Shown piece after piece: positions 27,388 to 35,023 of a stretch of 64,000 bases of DNA. The notes below the pieces were generated by a model that had not been told where the DNA came from, ran no database searches, and worked only from the letters and a program-made list of their open reading frames with translations. Position numbers and translations under genes: made by a program. The stretch is from the NCBI RefSeq assembly GCF_017939705.1, contig NZ_JAGKSQ010000010.1:1-64000 (forward strand). The letters run 5' to 3'. Origin of the DNA: Halalkalibacter suaedae. GTDB lineage: Bacteria > Bacillota > Bacilli > Bacillales > Bacillaceae_D. Positions within the stretch are counted from its first letter, which is position 1. Each line of letters starts with the position of its first letter.

Positions 27388-27654
27388 TCACATTGGAATA
27401 TAACCTTTTGTTGAGTAAACAAAAATAACCACTGGAACAAAACTAAATAGCATAGCTAAATTGCTTAATGCTAAAAGTCTATTCTTTGCTAAGTAACCGA
27501 AGTAAAAACCTATCGGGCTAAGAATAAATGTTAACATTCCATAGGGTTCTTGAATGTCAAAAACCAGATAAGGCACCCATGAAATAATACCAAAAATAAA
27601 AAGAGTTAAGGATAGATAATAAAATATTTTTGTTCTTAAATTGATTGTACTCAT
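27388..27654 (-). CDS. Three-span membrane protein
   Basis: 88 residues with hydrophobic segments ~10-32, ~40-55 and ~63-82 and no charged domain. It recalls short Bacillus membrane proteins of unknown role. It is next to the intron-split separator at its 3' end and carries a fragment of the type C leader (TTTAACATTAATTTCC) upstream. Confidence 0.6.
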   Translation of the reverse strand: MSTINLRTKIFYYLSLTLFIFGIISWVPYLVFDIQEPYGMLTFILSPIGFYFGYLAKNRLLALSNLAMLFSFVPVVIFVYSTKGYIPM

Positions 27655-27755
27655 TTCTTCTAATCTCCATTCTAATACTAATGGCTTCTTGAATTAAACC
27701 ATCTTTATTTTAACATTAATTTCCTTTCCAGAAACAGAGAAACAGAGAGACACAG

Positions 27756-27776
27756 GGGGACGGTTCTCGCGTTTCC
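27756..27776 (-). repeat. REP-like element, inverted partner
   Basis: GGGGACGGTTCTCGCGTTTC, the reverse complement of the dispersed GAGAACCGTCCCC core. It pairs with the copy at 27873. Confidence 0.75.
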
Positions 27777-27872
27777 AATTGCCCTCCCTTTTTCAATTCC
27801 AATAATCTGCCTAATTCAGACAAGTCTTTCCTTCGTCCTTCACTCCTCACCTTTCTAATCCAAAAAGTAAAA

Positions 27873-27893
27873 GGAAACACGAGAACCGTCCCC
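27873..27893 (+). repeat. REP-like element, direct partner of an inverted doublet
   Basis: GGAAACACGAGAACCGTCCC, inverted relative to 27756 with ~96 bases between. Such doublets are the REPIN/BIME arrangement. No RAYT transposase gene is in the window. Confidence 0.75.
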
Positions 27894-27910
27894 GCGTTTC
27901 CTCGCGTTTC

Positions 27911-28702
27911 CTATGTAGTTCTTTGAATAATAAAGTGGGAAAAGAAAGCAATATCTTTGTAAGGACTGATCTTCCCTAGTTCTGATTCAAGTGCAAGAAG
28001 ATCATCAACATGACTGGCATGCTGCAGCGTACTCTTTTCATGAAGATAATCAAACACACATCGAATCCCATAGTGCTTCGTCAATTGGAATTTCAGTAGA
28101 TCAAACCATTTGTAGTACGTCTCTGTACTGTATTGATGTACAACAGCTCCAATTAGAGGGTTGAATTCCTGTTCTTCTCCAATGACTTCCTTTGCCTGAG
28201 TTAGATCTTCTTCTACCAAAGCCTTTTTTAAAACCTTAGACGCAGGATTATGATTGATTATTGAAATATAACCATCTTGTGTAAGAAGCGATTGAAGTTT
28301 TTCCAAGATTTCAGTTGGATTTTCCATATACCCAAGAACATTGTGGCAAAGAATAAAATCAAACGCCTCACTTTGGAGTATCGGTTCTAAACTAGTCACA
28401 TCCCCAACTAGAAACCTTATGTTCAGCCCCTTTTCCTCCGCTTTTTGTCTTGCAGTTTCAATCATATCTGGGGTAATATCGATACCTGTTACTTCATGTC
28501 CGAGCTCCGATAGCCAATTACTTGTTAACCCAAACCCACACCCGATATCTAGGATTTTTAATGGTCTTTCTTTTTTTAAATGAGCCTCAATCTGATTCCA
28601 TGTGATCGAATAAAAAAGCTTACCAGAAGGGTTTTCAACATCACTAAGATAGTCAGGTAAACTTTTCGTAAATGCGTCAATTAAATGTTGCTTCTGTTCC
28701 AT
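27911..28702 (-). CDS. Class I SAM-dependent methyltransferase
   Basis: About 263 residues from the ATG at 28702, preceded by AGGTGGAACT. Motif I is KILDIGCGFGLTSNWLSELG (~50-69), motif II HEVTGIDITPDMIETAR, and FDFILCHNVLGYMENPTEIL corresponds to motif III/post-III. The C-terminal ~90 residues form a helical cap (YYKWFDLLKFQLTKHYGIRC). The overall pattern is like small-molecule or tRNA methyltransferases of the CmoM/Smt type; the substrate is not known. Full length, unlike the fragment at 11.6 kb. Confidence 0.85.
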   Translation of the reverse strand: MEQKQHLIDAFTKSLPDYLSDVENPSGKLFYSITWNQIEAHLKKERPLKILDIGCGFGLTSNWLSELGHEVTGIDITPDMIETARQKAEEKGLNIRFLVGDVTSLEPILQSEAFDFILCHNVLGYMENPTEILEKLQSLLTQDGYISIINHNPASKVLKKALVEEDLTQAKEVIGEEQEFNPLIGAVVHQYSTETYYKWFDLLKFQLTKHYGIRCVFDYLHEKSTLQHASHVDDLLALESELGKISPYKDIAFFSHFIIQRTT

Positions 28703-28782
28703 AGTTCCACCTACCTCATTCATCTTCTAAGTTTCAATCATGCATTGTTTTACATTTTAGCATAATTCTATAAACCTATATG

Positions 28783-28835
28783 TAAGCGTCCAATAGTCCC
28801 CACCTATAAATGCGAGGGGGACTATTGGACGCTTA
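28783..28835. repeat. Long perfect hairpin
   Basis: TAAGCGTCCAATAGTCCCC pairs exactly with GGGGACTATTGGACGCTTA around a 15-base loop. A T-run follows on the plus strand. The CCCC/GGGG inner ends resemble REP elements, but the sequence is not in the other families here. Confidence 0.9.
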
Positions 28836-29078
28836 TTTTCTGTTTGATTTACTTTGACTTTAGTACACTAATACTATACCCGAATCTTACTAAGTTTAGG
28901 CACCGACCTTTGTACTCCATCACTTTCATCTCTGATGTTACTACTTTATTTCCTACAATCTTTTGCATTTCTTTCTTAGTCTACAAAAAGGGAATGCATA
29001 TCACCTTTCTAATCCAGAAAGTAAAAAGAACAAGAGAACCGTCCCCATGTTTAACGAAAAAGAAGGTTTCAAGCAATT
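28836..29078. other. Intergenic region with REP copy
   Basis: No convincing gene. A 39-codon minus-strand frame (28849-28968, MQKIVGNKVVTSEMKVMEYK onward) lacks a good ribosome binding site. The REP segment at 29032-29047 (AAGAGAACCGTCCCCATG) and the preceding TCACCTTTCTAATCCA are shared with 27849-27893. Confidence 0.5.
29032..29047 (+). repeat. REP-like element
   Basis: AAGAGAACCGTCCCCATG core, with the same upstream TTTCTAATCC...AAAGTAAAA as the copy at 27873. Confidence 0.65.
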
Positions 29079-29507
29079 TTAAAGCAACATTATTAAATTC
29101 TCTGGAACCAACTTTAATTTACTATTTTTAAAATCACTTATTGGCTTCCAATACAATTTGAACGCTACCCCATTATCTTCGTATCCCTCAAAAGAAGGTT
29201 TCTCATAAAACGACTTGTCAACAAATTCTGCATCATATACAAAGACTATTTCATGTCCAAGGTCCCCATTATAAGTAAATATATTTTCGGTTACACCTAA
29301 AAAGTGTACGTTTATTATGTTGGCACCAATTTCCTCAAGAACTTCTCTCTTTAACGCATTAGAACTTGTTTCCCCGTATTCAATCCCACCACCAATTGGA
29401 CGATAATAATACTCTTGTTTAAACTCGTCAAACCCTTCGCAAACAAGGATTGAATCTTTTTTCTTAAATACACAAATAGCAATTGCTCGAATGGTTCCTT
29501 TCTTCAT
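29079..29507 (-). CDS. Nudix hydrolase
   Basis: 142 residues. The Nudix box is complete in the GGGIEYGETSSNALKREV-LEEIGA region (~38-61): G, E, REV-LEE and G at the expected positions for Mg2+-dependent hydrolysis of a nucleoside diphosphate linked to X. Strands either side (AIAICVFKKKDSILVCEG, EIVFVYDAEF) fit the Nudix fold. The substrate cannot be assigned. A possible membrane-protein cassette follows on the same strand. Confidence 0.85.
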   Translation of the reverse strand: MKKGTIRAIAICVFKKKDSILVCEGFDEFKQEYYYRPIGGGIEYGETSSNALKREVLEEIGANIINVHFLGVTENIFTYNGDLGHEIVFVYDAEFVDKSFYEKPSFEGYEDNGVAFKLYWKPISDFKNSKLKLVPENLIMLL

Positions 29508-29545
29508 CTATTCACGAACTCCCTTCTTAGCACAATAAACTCCGC

Positions 29546-29692
29546 CTATAATTGAAACCCAAATCCAGTTATTAAAATACCAATGATAAAAATAAAACCA
29601 GAAACGAAATATATGTACGACATCATTCGGCTTTTCACTTGTAAATGATAGCCCCCGAATAGAAGCAATGCCATTCCAAAGAGTCCACTTAT
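29546..29692 (-). CDS. Small two-span membrane protein (frame differs from the longest ORF)
   Basis: The longest open frame at 29508-29726 is Trp/His-rich and implausible. The frame shifted by one reads SGLFGMALLLFGGYHLQVKS then SYIYFVSGFIFIIGILITG and ends GFQL, a normal two-span membrane protein. AGAGG is five bases before an ATA codon at 29692. No ATG, GTG or TTG is available near the 5' end, so either an ATA start is used or the 5' end was lost when the separator at 29734 joined. Confidence 0.5.
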   Translation of the reverse strand: MSGLFGMALLLFGGYHLQVKSRMMSYIYFVSGFIFIIGILITGFGFQL

Positions 29693-29733
29693 CGTAACCT
29701 CTTCTCGTCTTACCGTTGTTCCACAATCCAGCC

Positions 29734-29800
29734 CGTTACTTCAATAAAGAAAAAAGAGCTGCTGATCCATCTTCATCTTCAACTCTTGCCTCCTTTAGCC
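29734..29800. repeat. Hairpin separator, type A
   Basis: GTTACTTCAATAAAG, GAGCTGCTGATCC, ATCTTCAACTCTTGCC. It touches the stop codon of the next minus-strand gene (29795). Confidence 0.85.
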
Positions 29801-30040
29801 AAAGATGACCAATATCATTCCCGTAAAAAGGACCAATGCAACAGTTAAATAGGCATAGCCAAGTTTCTTGTCACCATCTTTTTCTTTAACCTTTTCTAAC
29901 CCGAATAGTAAAAACATTATAGCTAATAACGAAGAGAGTATATTCATTGAAAATTCGATACTATCAATAAAATGATGATAAAAAATTGTACTCAATACTA
30001 CTACTGCAATAATAAAATTTAATTTCCTTAATAATTTCAA
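29795..30040 (-). CDS. DUF3953-like small membrane protein (copy 2)
   Basis: 81 residues from the TTG at 30040, seven bases after AAAGGA; the longer frame to 30112 runs through a terminator-like hairpin. Three hydrophobic segments (~6-24, ~29-46, ~60-80) are split by EKVKEKDGDKKLG, as in the 77-aa protein at 2.7 kb. Probable paralogue. Function unknown. Confidence 0.6.
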   Translation of the reverse strand: MKLLRKLNFIIAVVVLSTIFYHHFIDSIEFSMNILSSLLAIMFLLFGLEKVKEKDGDKKLGYAYLTVALVLFTGMILVIFG

Positions 30041-30078
30041 ATAATTTTCCTTTCTTGTTAGACACCCCTGCCTCAATA

Positions 30079-30105
30079 GTGAAATAGCAACTACTGCTAT
30101 TTCAC
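30079..30105 (-). terminator. Terminator of the duplicated 65-aa gene, copy 2
   Basis: GTGAAATAGCA pairs with TGCTATTTCAC. The matching arm is only half present in copy 1 near 15340. Confidence 0.7.
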
Positions 30106-30138
30106 ATCTCAACCTGCTAGAAAAAGAATCGTACCCAG

Positions 30139-30336
30139 TTATTTTTTTGATTCTTCTCTTTTTCTATGGTTTAAATCAATAACTAACTCACCAATCCCCA
30201 TCGCAATAAAACCATTTAGTATACCAAGAATAGGAAAAAAGATGTCCTGACTATTAAAGAGTGTCACTATCAATAGAATAATACTAAAAAACACAAAGAT
30301 TAAACCTAATATGTATAAAACACGACCAACAAACAA
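30139..30336 (-). CDS. 65-aa two-span membrane protein, copy 2
   Basis: Nearly the same protein as at 15.4 kb: MFVGRVLYILGLIFVFFSII at the start and an identical basic tail. The TTG start with GGAGG is conserved. Substitutions between the copies are few and mostly conservative, suggesting both were kept functional after duplication. Confidence 0.75.
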   Translation of the reverse strand: MFVGRVLYILGLIFVFFSIILLIVTLFNSQDIFFPILGILNGFIAMGIGELVIDLNHRKREESKK

Positions 30337-30377
30337 ATTTCAGGCCTCCTATAATTTTTTAAGACTTTCGCTTTCAT

Positions 30378-30440
30378 AGTTTAACATTAATTTCCTTTTC
30401 ACTGACACAGAAAGAGCATTCTTGCAGAAAAGCCACCATT
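30378..30440. repeat. Hairpin separator, type C
   Basis: AGTTTAACATTAATTTCC, TGACACAGAAAG, GAGCATTCTTGCAGAAAAGCC; the stem is degraded compared with 36995. Confidence 0.7.
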
Positions 30441-30580
30441 TGCTTTACGTAGAATACTTCATAATCTCCTATCAAAAAAACGGATCACACCCGATTTCGC
30501 ATCACCTAATATTTAGTTACATTTATAAATATTAGATGATGGTGTACACTTAATAAAGAATAACTTCTAAGGAGTGAGAG

Positions 30581-30772
30581 TTGTTGAATTTTAAACAGAG
30601 GATTAATCTTGCTATTATTTTAGGAGTGATTTTATTTATTCTGTTAACATTGATCGATTACTTCCGAAGTAGTGAGTTGAATCTGTTAAACCATTTTTTA
30701 CAGAGCATTGTAGTAATGTTTGTCATTTTCATTCTTTCTTGGCTTACTAGATCGAAAAAAAAGGATTATTAA
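30581..30772 (+). CDS. Small two-span membrane protein, plus strand
   Basis: 63 residues. The TTG start follows AAGGAG. Two hydrophobic segments (LAIILGVILFILLTLIDYF and LQSIVVMFVIFILSWLT) and a basic tail. It is one of few plus-strand genes in the array and runs directly into a type A separator, which here has lost its left CTTCAA arm. Confidence 0.6.
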   Translation: MLNFKQRINLAIILGVILFILLTLIDYFRSSELNLLNHFLQSIVVMFVIFILSWLTRSKKKDY

Positions 30773-30830
30773 GAAAGAAAAAAGAGCTGTTGATCCGTCG
30801 TGATCTTCAACTCTTGATCCGTTTTGAAAA
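30768..30830. repeat. Hairpin separator, type A, left arm altered
   Basis: AAGAGCTGTTGATCCGTCGTGATC, TTCAACTCTTGATCCGTTTTGAA. It lies between two convergent genes. The left CTTCAATA is replaced by the end of the plus-strand gene. Confidence 0.8.
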
Positions 30831-30836
30831 AGCATG

Positions 30837-31307
30837 TCATATAGATGTACTCAGTTTCAAAGAAAAGATTAATTCATCGACATTTCCTTTTACTGTTTTT
30901 CCTGTATTTATAAAACCGAAACTCTCGTAAAGGTTCTTTGCTCTGATGTTATCCGGCTCAAAACATATCAGAATTTCCGTGCATTCATATTCTTTCTGCA
31001 TTTCCAAAACAACAAGTTCTAAGGCCTCTTTACCAAATCCTTCACCTTGAAAATGGTAATCAATCATTAATCTACAAAGTTCATATCCTTTTAGTTCACT
31101 TGAGTATCCGTACATAGTGAATCCAATTAGAGTGTCTCCATTATATATAGCTTTTATCGTCCAACCCTCTTCAATACTTGCTTGAGCAATTGATAAACAA
31201 TTTGAAGCAATCATTTCTTCAAATATTTTATTTTTTTGGTCTTCACCACTACATAATAGAATGACATCTATCCAATTTTCTTTATTTATATTATCTACAT
31301 ATAGCAC
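30837..31307 (-). CDS. GNAT acetyltransferase (spermidine/spermine acetyltransferase-like)
   Basis: 156 residues with a GNAT fold: DTLIGFTMYGYS (strand 3-4), ELCRLMIDYHFQGEGFGKEA (motif A, acetyl-CoA loop QGEGFG) and IRAKNLYESFGFINTG (motif B). The order and spacing resemble BltD/PaiA polyamine acetyltransferases; the substrate is inferred only from that resemblance. A stand-alone gene with a type A separator at its 3' end. Confidence 0.8.
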   Translation of the reverse strand: MLYVDNINKENWIDVILLCSGEDQKNKIFEEMIASNCLSIAQASIEEGWTIKAIYNGDTLIGFTMYGYSSELKGYELCRLMIDYHFQGEGFGKEALELVVLEMQKEYECTEILICFEPDNIRAKNLYESFGFINTGKTVKGNVDELIFSLKLSTSI

Positions 31308-31398
31308 TTAAAACCTCCAAATACCCTTGAAATACATTTTTCCTGCATAAGGTATACTATCCAATTTCGCTATCCTGCTCCAATAGTGTAATAAGGCG

Positions 31399-31429
31399 TG
31401 ACAGGGTAGAGTTAATAAACTCTATCCTG
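31399..31429 (-). terminator. Hairpin downstream of the anti-sigma gene
   Basis: ACAGGGTAGAGTT pairs with AACTCTATCCTGT around AATA. It lies 70 bases after the anti-sigma stop codon. Confidence 0.65.
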
Positions 31430-31502
31430 TACTCAAGATACGCTGTTTCCTATGTTACTATTAAATAAATGATGATCTTTGTTATAGTCTTCAGATCAGT
31501 TC

Positions 31503-32255
31503 TTACAAACTGTTTGCTACCTTTTCAATTTCCTCACGAGACAGCTCGCCTTTTATAGAGAAATAATGTTGTTGTGTAACCCACAATATCTCCGACTTTT
31601 CACTCTCAAAGATCATTAATGTAGCAGGTTGGCCATGAATGACAATATCTTCAACAAGGGTATCTTCAATATCAGTCGCGAGTCCAACGGCCATACCCTC
31701 TTCCACTGATTGTTGTTTGATTCTAAATGCTCGATCCTCATCACTTTGATAATTAAGACTTATATCGTTACTCAATTGACCCTCTCTTTTTACGATTGTT
31801 ACATCAACGAGAGAAAAACCTTCTGGAATATAACCAGGTGTAATAATGGGAAAAGTAGTTGCTTTTTGTGCCTCTTCTAGTGACATTTGTTCAATCACTA
31901 ATTGGCCATCTTCATGTACATATTCGTTTGTAGGTGTTGAAGACTCAAATTCAGTTTCATCAGATGATGTGATAAACGTATTTTTAACCGTTCCTTGCAC
32001 GTCTGAAAATAGATTTGTAATAAAGCCAAAAGAAGAGCTTTGTTGAGGAAACACAATCGAACCACCAAAAGCTAAGAATAGTATAGCTGCAGCATACATG
32101 ACATTTCGTCTTTTAGATTTTGATTTCTTGCTAGAATGTTGTTTCTTTTGTATTTGTCTCCAAATGTCATCCTTTGAAGAAATAGGTGGAGGGCTACCTT
32201 CTAATTCCTCTTCAAGGACATCTTTCACAAATTGATCAAACTTACTGTGATTCAT
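31503..32255 (-). CDS. Transmembrane anti-sigma factor with DUF4367 domain
   Basis: About 250 residues from the ATG at 32255, which follows GGAGG; the frame opens 29 codons earlier inside the sigma gene. A cytoplasmic N-terminal region (~1-50, basic before the membrane) is followed by one membrane span (~52-70) and an extracytoplasmic part ending in a DUF4367-type domain (FPIITPGYIPEGFSLVDVTI, then ILWVTQQHYFSIKGELSREE). It overlaps the end of the ECF sigma gene by 14 bases. It most likely holds the sigma factor at the membrane and releases it on envelope stress. Confidence 0.85.
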   Translation of the reverse strand: MNHSKFDQFVKDVLEEELEGSPPPISSKDDIWRQIQKKQHSSKKSKSKRRNVMYAAAILFLAFGGSIVFPQQSSSFGFITNLFSDVQGTVKNTFITSSDETEFESSTPTNEYVHEDGQLVIEQMSLEEAQKATTFPIITPGYIPEGFSLVDVTIVKREGQLSNDISLNYQSDEDRAFRIKQQSVEEGMAVGLATDIEDTLVEDIVIHGQPATLMIFESEKSEILWVTQQHYFSIKGELSREEIEKVANSL

Positions 32256-32817
32256 ACAATGTAACCTCCTCTCCACTATTCTGTTTGACATAAACCTCTC
32301 GCAAACTCTGTTTCGCTCGATGTAGCCTTGACTTTGTAGCACTTACACTCAATCCGATGGCCTCAGATATTTCGGCATCTTTCAAATCAAATGTATATTT
32401 GAGCAAAATGACCTCCTTGTACTCTGGCTTTAGGTCAGACAATGCCAATTTCACTTGTTTTTTTAATAAATTTAATTCAAATTCCTTCTCTACTGTGTGA
32501 CTGATAGAAGTCCTATTACTTTCTATCTCTATATAGACGTCATCTGTTGGCGTTTCGCTTCGCTTATTTTTCTTACGTAAGAAATCAATTGAAGTTGTGG
32601 TCGCAATACGTCCAATCCACCCTTTTAATTTACTGCCATCCTGAAGCTGATCAATATTGTTGAAAATCTTCAAAAAGGTTTCTTGTGTGATGTCCTGTGC
32701 CCAATGAGGATCTTTGACAATATAGTATGCGGTTTTATAGACTAGTTGAAAATACTGATCATACAATAATTTCTCGTAATCCTTTGTCTTTTCTTGTTTT
32801 CTCTTCTTTCCAAACAC
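32242..32817 (-). CDS. ECF-type RNA polymerase sigma factor
   Basis: 191 residues. Region 2 (YDQYFQLVYKTAYYIVKDP, WAQDITQETFLKIF, LKGWIGRIATTTSIDFLRKK) and region 4 (ALSDLKPEYKEVILLKYTFD, AEISEAIGLSVSATKSRLHR) are complete, so it should recognise both promoter elements. The GTG start follows GGAGGGG. It is co-transcribed with its anti-sigma factor. The ECF target promoter was not identified. Confidence 0.92.
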   Translation of the reverse strand: MFGKKRKQEKTKDYEKLLYDQYFQLVYKTAYYIVKDPHWAQDITQETFLKIFNNIDQLQDGSKLKGWIGRIATTTSIDFLRKKNKRSETPTDDVYIEIESNRTSISHTVEKEFELNLLKKQVKLALSDLKPEYKEVILLKYTFDLKDAEISEAIGLSVSATKSRLHRAKQSLREVYVKQNSGEEVTLYESQ

Positions 32818-33282
32818 ACAAAACCCCTCCCCTCTAGTCCAAGAATATCATAAATTATGTAAAAACTTACATTCCTTTTTATATTTTCACTCTAGTTTAC
32901 TTAATCCCCGTCTGTTTAGTGCTGTATTTTTAAGACTAGTACATCAAATCTTGTTTCCTTTGTAGGCTGTTACTTATTGTAAGGGATGTGAGTTGGGATT
33001 GAATAAGCGATTTACTAAGGGACAAAGCTTCATAGTCGACTACATGCACTTTAATCAAAAAGGAGGATTTTTGTTAGAAAAGAAGATTTGCATTTTTTGT
33101 GTTTTAATGTGCCTTGGAACTAATATACCTGGTGCTAATAGTTGAGCCGGCAATTGAGCTGTATTGGATTTTCTCAACTCACATTCAGGTAGAATAATCA
33201 TATGAAAATAAAAGGAGACTCCCTGATTGGAGCCTCCTCTTTTTCTACTGTTATAACTCATTACTAATAGATCAGTTACTAT
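32818..33282. other. Intergenic region upstream of the sigma gene
   Basis: About 465 bases. No credible gene; a 68-codon minus-strand frame at 33055-33261 crosses a terminator and is dismissed. The hairpin at 33213-33239 (AGGAGACTCC / GGAGCCTCCT) fits a bidirectional terminator. The sigma promoter must lie at 32830-32960. Confidence 0.55.
33213..33239. terminator. Hairpin between sigma region and secreted protein
   Basis: AGGAG-A-CTCC / GGAG-C-CTCCT with loop CTGATT, A-rich on the left and T-rich on the right, so it could work in both directions. Confidence 0.7.
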
Positions 33283-34317
33283 TTAAAAATAAATCGTTAC
33301 ACCCGTACTATCCATTTTTGTTACTTTTGTTGCACCGGTAACAGACAAATTGTTGGTGCTGATTTTCACACCAATACTACCTGCAATTGCCACCTCTGTA
33401 TGAGAGTAATGTCCATAAGCATTTGCTGATGTGTAATTCTTATTTGATCTTTCTATTTCTACGTATGCAAAACCTCGATGGTTTACACAAACATAATCTC
33501 CATCTCTTCCTTTTAGATCATACCTAAAAGCTACACCTGGATCTTTATCTTGTGCGGACCATACGTATCCACTCTTAGTATCATAATAATTACCACCAAA
33601 TACATTTTGATATCGATCATAAGTATACTTGAGATACTCTGAATTAGCTAAATAAGTTAAGTGACTAGAATAGCTTATTCCTACTGCATCTTGTAGTACA
33701 AAAACTGGTTCAGTCTTCCAAGTGTAACTGTTTTTAATTGCATATTTATTGTTACCTAAGGAAGAAACAGTTGTAGTCATTTTCATCCAACTTAAATCTT
33801 CCGTATCAGGAACCGCTTTAAAAGCCTGCGTGCTCACTTCTCCATGATTATTTACTGTTTGATTCTTAGCTTTTTCGATTTCAATTAACGCTTCATCTTC
33901 AGGTACAACTTCTGAACCTTCTTTGGTAACCTTATAATATGTATCTTCTACGCTAACTAAGCTACCATGTTTATCTTGAAGCTTTGCAATGTCAGCTTCA
34001 GTAAAATCTAATACTTCTTCCTTTGAAAAACCAAGCTCTGCATATCTTAAAAAATCTTTATTCTTTAATTTTAGTTGTTTTTGAGTTTTTAATTTACTTT
34101 TCGAATTTAGTTCGACCTTTTGTCCAACAGGTTCCTTTTCATTTAAAAAAGTATCTTCTGGATTGGCTTCAAGTGTGCTTAGATTTTCGTACCCTAATTT
34201 TTCAAATAATTTACTTTTATCCCCATTATTCACGCTATCAGACTTTGCGGCAAAGCCGCTCAATGGAAATGCGAATACAAATGAAACAATTAATATAAAT
34301 GACAACAATTTTTTCAC
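33283..34317 (-). CDS. Secreted protein of unknown function
   Basis: 344 residues. The signal peptide is clear (MKKLLSFILIVSFVFAFPLS then GFAA, cleavage about residue 24). A long lysine-rich, helical middle region (~30-165, including LGFSKEEVLDFTEADIAKLQ) is followed by a strand-rich C-terminal half from SWMKMTTTVSSLGNNKYAIK to SIGVKISTNNLSVTGATKV. There are no catalytic motifs or anchoring signals. The GTG start follows GGTGG by seven bases. A typical Bacillus secreted domain protein, unidentified. Confidence 0.7.
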   Translation of the reverse strand: MKKLLSFILIVSFVFAFPLSGFAAKSDSVNNGDKSKLFEKLGYENLSTLEANPEDTFLNEKEPVGQKVELNSKSKLKTQKQLKLKNKDFLRYAELGFSKEEVLDFTEADIAKLQDKHGSLVSVEDTYYKVTKEGSEVVPEDEALIEIEKAKNQTVNNHGEVSTQAFKAVPDTEDLSWMKMTTTVSSLGNNKYAIKNSYTWKTEPVFVLQDAVGISYSSHLTYLANSEYLKYTYDRYQNVFGGNYYDTKSGYVWSAQDKDPGVAFRYDLKGRDGDYVCVNHRGFAYVEIERSNKNYTSANAYGHYSHTEVAIAGSIGVKISTNNLSVTGATKVTKMDSTGVTIYF

Positions 34318-34456
34318 TATAATCCCACCTTTGCTTAAATTAAGTTACTAACTAGACTCGTAAGTGCTCCTCCTTTCTTCAATTCTTAAAAACTATGACG
34401 ACTAATCACTAGATTTCGATTCGCAATTTGGAAGAAAATATTATTTTTTACAAAAT

Positions 34457-34490
34457 TTAAAATAGCACCAACTTATAGTCGGTGCTATTT
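34457..34490 (-). terminator. Terminator hairpin
   Basis: AAATAGCACC pairs with GGTGCTATTT. It lies directly downstream of the 63-aa gene. Confidence 0.75.
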
Positions 34491-34505
34491 CATGAATTTC
34501 ATATT

Positions 34506-34697
34506 TCAGCTGATAAAACTTGATATTGTTATAGTTCCTACGATATAGACAAAAGCAAGAGTCATCCAAAATGTATTTTTGGCTGTATCCTCCTTCTGGT
34601 TTCCAGATACCTTCTTCAATATCTCAACTAGATTAATACAAAAAACGATTGCTAATACAGGATTGATGAAAACCGAAGCGTAAATTAAAAATCCCAT
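34506..34697 (-). CDS. 63-aa two-span membrane protein
   Basis: Two hydrophobic segments (FLIYASVFINPVLAIVFCIN and FWMTLAFVYIVGTITISSF) flank a basic loop (KKVSGNQKEDTAK). GGGGGG lies before the ATG. Unknown family; it is a stand-alone gene with its own terminator. Confidence 0.65.
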   Translation of the reverse strand: MGFLIYASVFINPVLAIVFCINLVEILKKVSGNQKEDTAKNTFWMTLAFVYIVGTITISSFIS

Positions 34698-34741
34698 TAA
34701 GATCCCCCCACCATTATGTTATGTTAATGACATTATGTCAG

Positions 34742-34887
34742 CTAACTCTTCTCGAAAACCACATCTGCCATGGGTGTTCCACTATTAATCCCATAGGTGT
34801 TACTAGGAAGTTCTGTTAATTCCAACACCTGCTGTCATCAAAAAGTCCAAATAAAAGAAACAAAATAAACAATCCTTTATACTTCAT
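34742..34887 (-). pseudogene. Frameshifted small secreted peptide gene
   Basis: The ATG at 34887 has GGGGG 8 bases upstream and starts a signal-like stretch MKYKGLFILFLLFGLF, then hits TAA. Shifting frame after the T-run gives VLELTELPSNTYGINSGTPM followed by ADVVFEKS and a stop. One inserted or deleted base between the two halves explains this. It could also be two unrelated frames. Confidence 0.4.
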
Positions 34888-35023
34888 ATATAATACCCCC
34901 TATTGAAAATCTCATCTATAAGACGTAGTTTAGGAATCTAAAGATTCGAATTTTTAAAAAGAGAGCATCGGTTTATCGAATTGATACGTCTATATAGTGA
35001 CTACTATATTAGGAGGTTTTCAT

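Larger units (their letters stand above)
30088..30440. repeat. Duplicated cassette, copy 2
   Basis: Matches 15340-15695: coding region, AGGCCTCCTATA leader and type C separator with scattered substitutions. Confidence 0.85.

Noticed and set aside
28844-29131. 95-codon plus-strand frame
   Set aside because: No ribosome binding site; it overlaps a REP copy and the end of the Nudix gene.
29508-29726. 72-codon Trp/His-rich minus-strand frame
   Set aside because: Composition is unlike a real protein; the alternative frame encodes a normal membrane protein.
33055-33261. 68-codon minus-strand frame
   Set aside because: It crosses a terminator-like hairpin and has no homology I recognise or start signal.
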